Origin: Candidatus Bathyarchaeota archaeon | GTDB taxonomy: Archaea > Asgardarchaeota > Lokiarchaeia > Sigyniarchaeales > Sigyniarchaeaceae | Length of the DNA stretch: 13,060 nucleotides | Assembly (NCBI GenBank): GCA_014729935.1 | Contig: WJJB01000106.1 | Span: 1-13,060 of the forward strand | Direction of reading: 5' to 3' | Shown: piece after piece, positions 6,143-13,060 of the stretch | Layout: each line of letters starts with the position of its first letter | Position numbering within the stretch: position 1 is the stretch's first letter | Translations under genes and position numbers: made by a program | The notes under the pieces: generated by a model | What the model saw: the letters and a program-made list of their open reading frames with translations, nothing else | What the model was told of the DNA's origin: nothing | Databases searched by the model: none

Positions 6143-7696
6143 TCAATACTCCAGGAAATATTTAAAATAGTATCCAAGCTCTTCTCCCTTTTGCGTGAGT
6201 TGTAAATCTTCGGTCATCAAGCCAAGTTGTTTCAACATTCCCACGTTCTTGTAAAAATCATCGATTTCCTCCATTGTTTGCAATTCCCCCTTGACATCAA
6301 CCCCGTCGTGATATTCCTTGATGATTATCTTTGCATCGAGGGGAAGCTGGTTGGTAATCCCTTCGTAATTCAATACAATCTGCTTCATCTTTGGCGATAG
6401 GGGAAATATCATGCCATCTGCTTCTAGCTTCCTTATACCATCAAACGCCTTGATCTCGTCTATACCATCCAATTTCAAGGCTTCTAGCAGCCGTCGGATC
6501 ATGAAAAACCCATTGAATGGGTCACCCTTGATGATGTTCAAGATGCGTTGTTGCAGGCTCGGATGGGTAGCTTGTTCGAGGAACTGGTCTACTCGAAATT
6601 GGACGGCGTTATAATTGTAAGTTAGATGCATATCGAATGCATCTTCGACCATGGTTGTGATTTCCTGCCTGGGTAACGACTTTCCCGTCCAGTTTTCAAG
6701 TTGATTCCCAAATTTATCCATGATCGATTGGTTAAATTGCTTCAATTGGAATTTCACGCGGGAGGAGGCATCACTTAAGAGTAAGATTGCCGTTCTAACA
6801 AGCCCGAGATCGTCCACGATGATCCTGAATCGACCGTACGAGAGCTGTTCTAAACCATCTCTTCCTTCTCCCGATGATTCACTACCGGGAGAGAATTGAC
6901 TACCGATTTCTGCACCGAAGGAGGATATGGCTGAGAGAAATCCGGATAATAAGCCTTCATCAATTGGTACTTCACTAAATGACTTTGAATAAACAGGCAG
7001 TCCTGATTTGAGCAATATGAGAATATATTGGACATTTTCAGCATCTGAAAACAATTGATAAATACGTTTCAACTCCAATGCCCGTCGTTCAGTCATCTCG
7101 GTCTTGATGTTTCTTGGATTGTAGATTATATTGATCTTGTTCAATTCAACGAGTTTATCAAGTTTTTCAATGTTCTTAATGTAATTGTAACTCAAATCAA
7201 TGTATTCCAAGTTTTTCAATGGCAGCAAGCCATCTACCTTCTCAATTGCGTTGTTACTGATATCTAAATAGCGCAATTGCTGCAAAGTATCTAATTTCTC
7301 GATTTTCGTGATGCGATTCCCTGAAAGAACGAGGTGTTCCAAGTTTTGCAATGTCGTTAATCCCTCAATTTTCGTAATCTCATTCGAGGCGAGATCCAAG
7401 TGTATGAGATCTTTTAATTCTTCCAATCCCTCGATCTTCTTAATATTGCTACCCCTAATCTCCAATCGCCTTAAATTCTTGAAACCGGTAATGAATGACA
7501 TTGTTTCGATTTCCGCATTGTCAATCTCAAGCCACAACAAGTCCTTAGGATTAATATTTATTGATAGGGTGTCTTGAATATCTCCCATTGATTGATCGTG
7601 AATATATGCATAGCTTTTTGACTTTTCATGTAATTGCCCATCAATCTGGATGAAAGTGGTGTCATCTTTGAAGACGGGATATCGAAATCGTTCCAT
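6143..7696 (-). CDS. Leucine-rich-repeat protein with longin/roadblock-like domain and C-terminal winged-helix-like modules
   Basis: The protein is 517 aa with no signal peptide or membrane helix, hence cytosolic. Residues ~53-194 hold about seven 22-residue SDS22-type leucine-rich repeats (pattern L-LDLS-N-I-KIEGL-L-N). Residues ~220-330 form an alpha/beta domain with ILILLKSGLPVYSKSF, a LLSGFLSAISSFGAEIG helix, then FRIIVDDLGLV and AILLLSDA strands. That is the pattern of longin/roadblock-like sensor domains frequent in Asgard archaea, where such folds accompany small GTPases. Residues ~380-517 appear to contain two winged-helix-like modules, the last ending GLMTEDLQLTQKGEEL. GGAGGG lies 11 nt upstream of the ATG at 7696. 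It is the first gene of an operon with the B12-binding protein. A scaffold or GTPase-regulator role is inferred, not shown. Confidence 0.85.
   Translation of the reverse strand: MERFRYPVFKDDTTFIQIDGQLHEKSKSYAYIHDQSMGDIQDTLSININPKDLLWLEIDNAEIETMSFITGFKNLRRLEIRGSNIKKIEGLEELKDLIHLDLASNEITKIEGLTTLQNLEHLVLSGNRITKIEKLDTLQQLRYLDISNNAIEKVDGLLPLKNLEYIDLSYNYIKNIEKLDKLVELNKINIIYNPRNIKTEMTERRALELKRIYQLFSDAENVQYILILLKSGLPVYSKSFSEVPIDEGLLSGFLSAISSFGAEIGSQFSPGSESSGEGRDGLEQLSYGRFRIIVDDLGLVRTAILLLSDASSRVKFQLKQFNQSIMDKFGNQLENWTGKSLPRQEITTMVEDAFDMHLTYNYNAVQFRVDQFLEQATHPSLQQRILNIIKGDPFNGFFMIRRLLEALKLDGIDEIKAFDGIRKLEADGMIFPLSPKMKQIVLNYEGITNQLPLDAKIIIKEYHDGVDVKGELQTMEEIDDFYKNVGMLKQLGLMTEDLQLTQKGEELGYYFKYFLEY
6149..6152 (-). 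promoter_or_regulatory. Shine-Dalgarno of the B12-binding protein, inside the upstream gene
   Basis: The minus strand reads GGAG 7 nt before the ATG at 6141, within the last codons of the LRR gene. The LRR stop (6143-6145) and this start are separated by one base, so translation is probably coupled. Confidence 0.65.
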
Positions 7697-7775
7697 ATCC
7701 GGTATGTCCCTCCATGCTTTCCAGGAGATTATGTGAGATCATTGAGTGGAAGGTCCAAAAAGTCATGGGAAGAAG

Positions 7776-7784
7776 CCTTAAATT
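7776..7784 (+). promoter_or_regulatory. Candidate TATA box for the ECF-S/regulator operon
   Basis: CCTTAAATT is the best AT-rich TATA-like site in the divergent region 7697-7838. It would place transcription start near 7805-7810, which falls on the inverted repeat. Confidence 0.35.
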
Positions 7785-7801
7785 CATGGATGGTCAACAT
7801 T

Positions 7802-7822
7802 CATTTGCCTATTAGGCAAGTG
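7802..7822. promoter_or_regulatory. Inverted repeat, candidate operator of the ECF-S/regulator operon
   Basis: TTGCCT (7805-7810) and AGGCAA (7814-7819) form a perfect 6-bp inverted repeat around ATT. Allowing one T/G mismatch, the arms extend to 9 bp (CATTTGCCT / AGGCAAGTG). It ends 16 nt before the ATG at 7839 and overlaps the predicted transcription start. This is a natural place for a dimeric winged-helix repressor, and such a protein is encoded two genes into the operon. A leader hairpin is the alternative. Confidence 0.5.
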
Positions 7823-7838
7823 ATCAAAGACTAGTGAC

Positions 7839-8609
7839 ATGATAATGGAAACCGACGAAACCGAGTCAAGCACCTCAAACCAAGTTCTTTTCATAGCGAT
7901 ATCCAGCATGTTCATTGCATTGACTGCTGTGGTTACTTTAACTCTCCGAATCAATTTTCCCGCAAGCGGTGGGTATTTTAACCTTGGCGAAGTTATCATT
8001 TTCATGAGTGCATTGCTTTTCGGAAGATACGTGGGAGCGCTTGCAGGTGGCGTGGGAGCAGCAATAGCAGATCTCATCGGCTATCCCATCTTTGCACCTG
8101 GGACGCTCGTGGTGAAAGCGCTAGAGGGATTTATCATCGGATACCTGGTAGAGAAAATCGGAAGTAATGGTATGCATCTAAGGGAGGAACCTGGCGGGAA
8201 ACCTGATGAGGACATATCTAACAGGATAATTTTGCTTATCCTTGGTTTCATTATTTCAACCTTGATCGTGTCCTTGGGCTGGATATTCGTTCCTGAGGGG
8301 ATCGTTCTATGGTTATTAATGGCTACCATATTTGCAGCAACAATGGTTTATGCTTCCGTGCAGGTAAACACGAATTTCTACAGTTTACTGATCGCCATTA
8401 GCGCGGGAGTAGGAATCATGATTACGGGATATTTCGTGTATGAGGCATATATCTTGAGAATATCAGTGTATGATGCTTTCAAGGAAATCCCCATTAATTT
8501 ACTGCAAGGATGCATCGGGATCATCGTCGTTCTTCCAATTCATCAAGCAATCCTCAAATCTGGCATAATCCAGGATATCAAAATCGTCAAAGGCAAGATA
8601 ATGACGTGA
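7839..8609 (+). CDS. ECF-type vitamin/nutrient transporter S-component (riboflavin-type family)
   Basis: The protein is 256 aa, strongly hydrophobic, with about six to seven membrane helices. The segment GGYFNLGEVIIFMSALLFGRYVGALAGG-GAAIADLIGYP-FAPGTLVVKALEGFIIGYL (residues ~44-104) is the hallmark of energy-coupling-factor substrate-binding subunits of the riboflavin-transporter-like family. These bind a vitamin or small metabolite and pair with shared EcfA/EcfT subunits, which are not in this window. A hydrophilic loop (~107-130) interrupts the helices and makes it longer than the usual ~180-200 aa. Two starts are possible, at 7839 and 7845; neither has a clear Shine-Dalgarno. The next gene begins 10 nt after the stop, so the two form an operon. 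Substrate cannot be read from sequence. Confidence 0.85.
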   Translation: MIMETDETESSTSNQVLFIAISSMFIALTAVVTLTLRINFPASGGYFNLGEVIIFMSALLFGRYVGALAGGVGAAIADLIGYPIFAPGTLVVKALEGFIIGYLVEKIGSNGMHLREEPGGKPDEDISNRIILLILGFIISTLIVSLGWIFVPEGIVLWLLMATIFAATMVYASVQVNTNFYSLLIAISAGVGIMITGYFVYEAYILRISVYDAFKEIPINLLQGCIGIIVVLPIHQAILKSGIIQDIKIVKGKIMT

Positions 8610-8610
8610 A

Positions 8611-8615
8611 GGGAG
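8611..8615 (+). promoter_or_regulatory. Shine-Dalgarno of the threonine-synthase-like regulator
   Basis: GGGAG sits 4 nt before the ATG at 8620, in the 10-nt gap after the ECF S-component stop. It supports that start and co-translation from one mRNA. Confidence 0.5.
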
Positions 8616-8619
8616 TGCC

Positions 8620-10005
8620 ATGGAATCAGGTTTGATCTTCAAGTGCGTGAATGGGCACGAATTTTTAATGAGTGATTTCCAGGATATCAATCCTTTATAC
8701 CAATGTCCCGATTGTGAGCATTCAAGTCTCTTTTTAGAGTGTGATCCCATGCCACGGGAGTCGAATCTCTTCTTGGAGAGACATTCCTTTTGGGAGTACA
8801 TGGAAGGGCTGATACCAAGCCACTTGATAAAAAACCAAATCTCTTTGGGTGAGGGCGACACGCCCCTCATTCGCTCGCGTTCCGCGAATGGAATACGGGG
8901 CGGTGACGTGTATTTCAAGGATGAGGCTATCAATCCAACAAATTCTTATAGGGATCGCGCGGCTGCCTTGCTTGTATCACATGCGCTTTCCTGTGGTTCA
9001 AAAACACTTTTCTCCGCAAGTGATGGCAACATGGGTGCTTCCATTGCTGCTTATGCAGCTGGAACGACCCTTTCATGCAAGATATACAGCGCTAGAGGCA
9101 TGGATGTTGGGAAAAAGTCCCAGATCCTCGCGTTCGGGGCAATTTTACTTGAAAAACATTCAGACATGAATGAAGCCATACGCCGGTGCCTGAAAGAGCA
9201 AATTATGGAGGATGGATATCAAGCCACGGCTGAATTGAATCCATTTTCCATGTTGGCTCAAAATACTATTGCATTCGAAGTGATTGCTAGCGGCATGGTT
9301 CCCGAGGAGGTTTACGTGCCCACGGGGAACGGTGGAACCTTGTTTTCAATCTGGCAAGGATTCCAGATATTAAAGGAAATCGGTTCAATCGATAAGGTTC
9401 CACGCATGATAGCAGCAAGGATCACCGAGAAAAGCCCCACGAAGATAATTCCATTGAAGGAATCAACTGAGTATTCACAGCGAGATCTCCTTGAACACGC
9501 AATCGGTGAATCGGGTGGGATAATGATTGACGTGACCGAGCATGAAATTAGCGAGGCCATCTCCAAATTGGCGCGGACCGAGGGATTATTCGTGGAACCA
9601 GCGAGTGCGGCAGCTTTTGCTGCCATGGAAAAACATGGCCCCGGAAAAACAAGCTTGATCATCCTCACGGGAAGCGGATTAAAAGCACCTATAGTCATAG
9701 AAACGATAGCTAACAAGGATAATTTCTACACGGCTTCCAAGTTCCAGAAGAAGATGAATTTAAGGATCAGGATATTGGAACAACTCGATAATATTGGTGA
9801 TAGTGGATTACATGGTTATGGTATTTACCGGAACTTGAAAAATTATTGTAGCAAACAAGCAGTGTACCAACACCTGAAAAAATTGGAGGAAAAAGCATTC
9901 ATCGTCAATTATGAGTTAGATGAAAGCGGTAGGAAGCTCTATAACATCACCAAACAGGGCAAAGAAGTTCTTGCCCTATTGAAAAAGCTAATCGAGCTTT
10001 TATGA
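8620..10005 (+). CDS. Threonine-synthase-like PLP-fold protein lacking the PLP lysine, fused to a winged-helix domain
   Basis: The protein is 461 aa in three parts. Residues ~8-42 are a zinc-ribbon-like segment (C9-x3-H13, C29-x2-C32) as in archaeal threonine synthases. Residues ~75-365 are a fold-type-II PLP domain: KDEAINPTNSYRDR, ASDGNMGAS, the phosphate-binding loop TGNGGT (235-240), EPASAAAFAA and LTGSGLK. The Schiff-base Lys of the usual NPTGSFKDR is Arg111 here (codon AGG), so normal PLP catalysis is not expected. Residues ~378-461 resemble a PadR-type winged helix (GYGIYRNL, AVYQHLKKLEEKAFI, GRKLYNITKQGKEVL). The likely role is a one-component transcription regulator whose enzyme-like domain senses an amino acid or a B6 vitamer; this is inferred. 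It lies 10 nt after the ECF S-component. Calling it threonine synthase would be misleading. Confidence 0.85.
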   Translation: MESGLIFKCVNGHEFLMSDFQDINPLYQCPDCEHSSLFLECDPMPRESNLFLERHSFWEYMEGLIPSHLIKNQISLGEGDTPLIRSRSANGIRGGDVYFKDEAINPTNSYRDRAAALLVSHALSCGSKTLFSASDGNMGASIAAYAAGTTLSCKIYSARGMDVGKKSQILAFGAILLEKHSDMNEAIRRCLKEQIMEDGYQATAELNPFSMLAQNTIAFEVIASGMVPEEVYVPTGNGGTLFSIWQGFQILKEIGSIDKVPRMIAARITEKSPTKIIPLKESTEYSQRDLLEHAIGESGGIMIDVTEHEISEAISKLARTEGLFVEPASAAAFAAMEKHGPGKTSLIILTGSGLKAPIVIETIANKDNFYTASKFQKKMNLRIRILEQLDNIGDSGLHGYGIYRNLKNYCSKQAVYQHLKKLEEKAFIVNYELDESGRKLYNITKQGKEVLALLKKLIELL

Positions 10006-10046
10006 ATTCAGGCTCCTCAAATCACCGTAAGGAATGGCGCGGGTTC

Positions 10047-11135
10047 TTAAAACGTCCATAACTTGCCAAGATTCTTCTTGAGTGTTTTCATGAGCTTTCG
10101 ATGGTATGCCTTCAGGTTATCCCCAGAAGCTGTAGCATCTTCCACGAATGGAAGCTCTTTTCCAGCCAATGCGTGCAGGATATTCACCACGATCTTGGCA
10201 ACATTATCCACCCTGTACCCTCCCTCCAACGTGAGAGCTACACGTCCATTGCAACATTTATCAGCAATTTCCTTAAACCCTTTCACGTAATTTCCATAAC
10301 CTTGGAAGCTAAATGCTAACCCAGATAATGGATCGCCATGATGGGCATCGCATCCAATACTTCCAAGGATAAAGTCCGGATCGTATTGCAGGAAAACAGG
10401 CTTGATAATTTGGCTGAAGATCTCTTGGACAACGTCATCCTTTGCGCCGGGAGCCAAGGGCACGTTCACCGTGTACCCTTCACCTTTTCCCTCCCCAATT
10501 TCATCTGGAAAACCGCTCCCTGGGTATTGGGATCTACCGTCTTGGTGGCTGCTGAAAAACAACACGTCATCACGATCATAGAAGATATCAGAGGTCCCGT
10601 TGCCATGATGGAGGTCGATATCAAAAATTGCCACTCGGTTGATATTTTCTTGGAGCAACGCGTATTCCGCCATGATGGCCATGTTATTGAATACGCAAAA
10701 TCCAGATGACCTGAACTGGTTGGCATGATGCCCTGGAGGGCGGACAAGTGCAAAGGCAGAATCAACCTTGCCTTCGAGAATTGCATCGACCGCAGTGATA
10801 GCACCGCCAGCCGCCAGCAACGAGACATCAAATGATTCCTCGCTCAAAACCGTGTCACCAAGGTCCAAGCATTGTAATTTTCCTCCTTTTGCCTTCAATG
10901 AAGTCAATCTCGCTTTTTCGATCATATCTTCATCGTGAACCCACTTTATTTCATCTACCGTTGCCATCTTGGGTTCAAGCAACGTGAAATCACTTGATTC
11001 AAGCAAATTCATCTCTTTGATCAAGTTCATGGTTGCTATCAAGCGGTCTGGACTCTCCACGTGATGCCCGGTCTTGTGCTGGAGATAGCGGTCGTCATAA
11101 ATGATACCTGTTACCATTTTCATCCACGGTTTCAT
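10047..11135 (-). CDS. Histone deacetylase/AcuC/acetylpolyamine amidohydrolase family protein
   Basis: This 362-aa protein is a complete arginase-fold deacetylase. Catalytic motifs are RPPGHHA (H136-H137), FDIDLHHGNGT with zinc ligands D174 and H176, SSHQDGRSQYPGSG, and GCDAHHGDPL with the third zinc ligand D263. EGGY supplies the transition-state Tyr (Y307). All expected residues are intact, so it should be an active Zn-dependent deacetylase. Targets in prokaryotes include acetylated proteins, acetyl-CoA synthetase and acetylpolyamines; archaeal histones or Alba are possible here but not shown. The C-terminal ~35 residues are Lys-rich (KLMKTLKKNLGK), a possible DNA- or partner-binding tail. 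It is convergent with the upstream regulator gene. The start at 11135 is the first of three close ATGs (others at 11123 and 11117); none has a strong Shine-Dalgarno. Confidence 0.93.
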   Translation of the reverse strand: MKPWMKMVTGIIYDDRYLQHKTGHHVESPDRLIATMNLIKEMNLLESSDFTLLEPKMATVDEIKWVHDEDMIEKARLTSLKAKGGKLQCLDLGDTVLSEESFDVSLLAAGGAITAVDAILEGKVDSAFALVRPPGHHANQFRSSGFCVFNNMAIMAEYALLQENINRVAIFDIDLHHGNGTSDIFYDRDDVLFFSSHQDGRSQYPGSGFPDEIGEGKGEGYTVNVPLAPGAKDDVVQEIFSQIIKPVFLQYDPDFILGSIGCDAHHGDPLSGLAFSFQGYGNYVKGFKEIADKCCNGRVALTLEGGYRVDNVAKIVVNILHALAGKELPFVEDATASGDNLKAYHRKLMKTLKKNLGKLWTF

Positions 11136-11296
11136 CGATTACGGTTCCCGCTCGTGAAGGGGATGCTGCAGGGGAATGCAATTATCAATATCCCCGTTCG
11201 CATTTAATCATTCGTGGGGGATCATTGGCAATAAGAGCAAAGTAAAAAATCTTCAAGATCAATCGAATAATTATCATTCTCGTATGGCTATGGAAG
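11136..11296. promoter_or_regulatory. Divergent intergenic region between deacetylase and heparinase-like genes
   Basis: The region is AT-rich. GATTAAATG on the minus strand (around 11202-11210) could be the TATA box of the deacetylase gene, giving a leader of about 45 nt. ATCCCC (11190-11195) and GGGGAT (11217-11222) flank this site as a spaced inverted repeat. For the rightward gene no clear TATA or Shine-Dalgarno was found. No RNA gene was recognised. Confidence 0.3.
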
Positions 11297-13060
11297 ATGG
11301 ACAGATCCAAAATCACAAAATTGCTTGTAATTCCTTTCATGTTATTTGTGGGAGTTACGTTTTTCTTGAACACGCGATTTCTTATCGGATTCTCACCGGG
11401 GCACAACTCAGATTATCTCTTCTTGAAAGAAATGAACATGAATCACGAAGGAATGGAGGACGTGAAAAGAGCCATGATAGGTGGGAGGATTGAAGAGGCA
11501 AAAGCTCATTTCATCCAATACAAAGATAATAATCTCTTCAGTAATCCCTCGCCACTTGTTGCAGCGAGCGATCTAACCGTGGCAGATGATATCTTGAACC
11601 ACTATTTCGTATACCAAGATGCAGGCTATTTTGCGGGAGAAAATATCGAATGGGACGCATTACCCTCAACTGATAAGGAATGGACTTGGTTTCTCAACAG
11701 GCATTATTGGGCATCGGATCTTGCAAGGGCTTACCTAGCAACCAGCGATGAGAAATATGCAAGGGAATTCGTCTCATTATTCCTTGATTTTTACCATGAT
11801 CAACCATACGGCACGAGTAATTCCCTATGTTGGAGGCAGAAGGACACAACCCGTCGTGTGAGAAATCACTTGGATGCCTACGAGGTATTCATGAATAGCG
11901 AGGCCTTCACGACCGATGCAAAATTCAAGTGGTATAAGTTCATATGGGAACAAGCTTATTTCCTGTCCCACGATCCCGAGAAGAAAGGAAATGGAGCCAT
12001 CATGTGCGTCACGGCTTTATTAAGATGCAAGGTGGCATTCCCCGAAATGAAGGACGCCCCGTACTGGGAATTGAAGGCATGGAGTATTGCAAAAGAGGTA
12101 ACGAGGAACCAACTCCTACCGGATGGCGTGCATGATGAATTATCCACCCATTACCATAATGTAGTGGTGGACGAGCATCTAGATTATTTCGAACTTCTTC
12201 TGGCAAATGATCTTGAAATTGACGATTACATGTATTCAAGGGTTGAAGATGCCTTGAATTTTACCATGGACACGCACACGGTGACGGGGAAAACAATGAC
12301 CTTCAATGACGCTGATGCGTGTGATGATACCAATTTGCTTGAACGAGGTGCCGTGATCTATAATAGGTCCGATTTTCTTTACATTGCTACCTCGGGCGTG
12401 AACGGGACGCCTCCGATCTATAATAATAAGGCATATAAAGACGCAGGATTCTTTTTAATGCGATCAGGAAGGGGATTTAATTCAACCTTCCTCATGTTTG
12501 ATGGTGGCCCTCCTGGAACGAGCCATATTCATCATGATCTCCTTTCATTCGCACTAGACGCGTTTGGAACAAATCTCTTGCTGGATCCAGGAAGGGGAAC
12601 ATATGATGAATCACAACCAGAACGCAATTATCTTAGATCTAGCAGGGCGCATAATTTATTCATGCTTGATGGAATTCCTTTGGAGGGCGCCATTCCGGAC
12701 CTTGCCAAGTGGTACAATGCACCAACAGCCGCGTTCGCGTCTGCAACTCACTCATTTTGGGGGGATTCCGTGTCAAGACATATCCTATATCCATCTAACG
12801 GGCGCGATTACTATGTTATTCTAGATAAGGTTCATGGTGGCACACACTTGGTGGAAAATCAATTCCACTTTCACGATCCCGCTGTTCTCGCGACCAATAA
12901 TAATCATAGCTTTGAATCAACAACGGCATCCACGGGATATATCAAGAGCTATTGCGCGCAAACATGGAACGATACTATAATGCTCGTGAATTCTACGAAT
13001 CCCATGGGCGGTATCTACTCGCCAACTTACAATAATTATCAACCGGCTACAACCGTCATC
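11297..13060 (+). CDS. Heparinase II/III-like secreted or membrane-anchored protein (partial, runs off the right edge)
   Basis: The frame is open for 588 codons to the window end with no stop. The N-terminus (MDRSKITKLL then ~17 hydrophobic residues to about 24) looks like a signal peptide or membrane anchor, placing the rest outside the cell. Residues ~60-320 resemble the alpha/alpha toroid of heparinase II/III-type polysaccharide lyases, including DGVHDELSTHYHNVV (276-290). Residues ~380-530 match the beta-sheet domain core: G-SHIHHDLLSFALDAFG-NLLLDPG (409-432) and RSSRAHNLFMLDG (447-459), with His410, His412 and His413 in the usual metal/catalytic area. Several N-x-S/T sequons fit archaeal surface glycosylation. 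It probably cleaves acidic polysaccharides, but substrate is unknown. The start is the first ATG after an in-frame stop at 11243. Confidence 0.85.
   Translation, partial: MDRSKITKLLVIPFMLFVGVTFFLNTRFLIGFSPGHNSDYLFLKEMNMNHEGMEDVKRAMIGGRIEEAKAHFIQYKDNNLFSNPSPLVAASDLTVADDILNHYFVYQDAGYFAGENIEWDALPSTDKEWTWFLNRHYWASDLARAYLATSDEKYAREFVSLFLDFYHDQPYGTSNSLCWRQKDTTRRVRNHLDAYEVFMNSEAFTTDAKFKWYKFIWEQAYFLSHDPEKKGNGAIMCVTALLRCKVAFPEMKDAPYWELKAWSIAKEVTRNQLLPDGVHDELSTHYHNVVVDEHLDYFELLLANDLEIDDYMYSRVEDALNFTMDTHTVTGKTMTFNDADACDDTNLLERGAVIYNRSDFLYIATSGVNGTPPIYNNKAYKDAGFFLMRSGRGFNSTFLMFDGGPPGTSHIHHDLLSFALDAFGTNLLLDPGRGTYDESQPERNYLRSSRAHNLFMLDGIPLEGAIPDLAKWYNAPTAAFASATHSFWGDSVSRHILYPSNGRDYYVILDKVHGGTHLVENQFHFHDPAVLATNNNHSFESTTASTGYIKSYCAQTWNDTIMLVNSTNPMGGIYSPTYNNYQPATTVI

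Noticed and set aside
8499..8933. Minus-strand open frame of 144 codons
   Set aside because: It is antisense to the ECF-S/regulator junction, both of which are strongly supported by motifs.
9312..9716. Minus-strand open frame of 134 codons
   Set aside because: It lies entirely opposite the conserved PLP-fold domain and has no recognisable motif.
8620..10005. Functional threonine synthase (thrC)
   Set aside because: The Schiff-base lysine is replaced by Arg and an extra winged-helix domain is present, so the enzyme name is not supported.
11176..11493. Plus-strand open frame of 105 codons before the heparinase-like gene
   Set aside because: It is out of frame with and overlaps the start of the long heparinase-like frame, and its composition is not protein-like; the signal-peptide-bearing frame from 11297 is preferred.
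1..13060. tRNA, rRNA or riboswitch in the intergenic gaps
   Set aside because: No cloverleaf, rRNA signature or known riboswitch core was recognised by eye in the gaps, all of which are under 300 bases.

Overview
The window most likely comes from an archaeon of the Asgard group (Promethearchaeota). The main support is a leucine-rich-repeat protein carrying a longin/roadblock-like domain, a fusion style typical of Asgard genomes. Two uncharacterised archaeal-type radical SAM families (COG2100 and COG2108 types), an ECF S-component, a histone-deacetylase-fold enzyme, short or TATA-only promoters and tightly packed genes also fit. Base composition is moderate, roughly low to mid 40s % GC by eye. 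The lineage call is an inference; no rRNA or other taxonomic marker is present.

Layout. Positions 1-130 hold a 26-bp tandem repeat and a GC-rich hairpin that look like the edge of an IS200/IS605 (TnpB) element lying off the left end. Then come five minus-strand genes: a COG2100-type radical SAM enzyme, a cold-shock-domain protein, a cation diffusion facilitator, a COG2108-type radical SAM protein with an unusual cysteine motif, and CutA. A plus-strand UroD/MtaA-superfamily protein is divergent from cutA. It runs convergently into a two-gene minus-strand operon made of an LRR-longin protein and a stand-alone CarH/LitR-like cobalamin-binding protein. Next is a plus-strand operon of an ECF-type vitamin transporter S-component and a threonine-synthase-like protein whose PLP lysine is replaced by arginine and which ends in a winged-helix DNA-binding domain. 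A minus-strand histone-deacetylase-family enzyme follows. The window ends inside a plus-strand, membrane-targeted heparinase II/III-like gene that runs off the right edge.

How they may work together. The most interesting unit is 7802-10005. A perfect inverted repeat sits at the predicted transcription start of an operon encoding an ECF substrate-binding membrane protein and a fold-type-II PLP 'pseudoenzyme' fused to a PadR-like winged helix. This looks like a self-contained, possibly autoregulated, nutrient-sensing and uptake module. Second is 5491-7696: the LRR-longin protein and a CarH-like B12 domain are separated by 1 nt, which suggests a cobalamin-dependent (perhaps light- or redox-sensing) input to an Asgard-type scaffold, or a corrinoid protein serving the adjacent UroD-like methyltransferase relative. 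Several other proteins deviate at positions that normally define their family's metal or cofactor site (COG2108 Cys motif, CDF TM5 His, UroD-like zinc Cys), so family names should not be read as confirmed activities.
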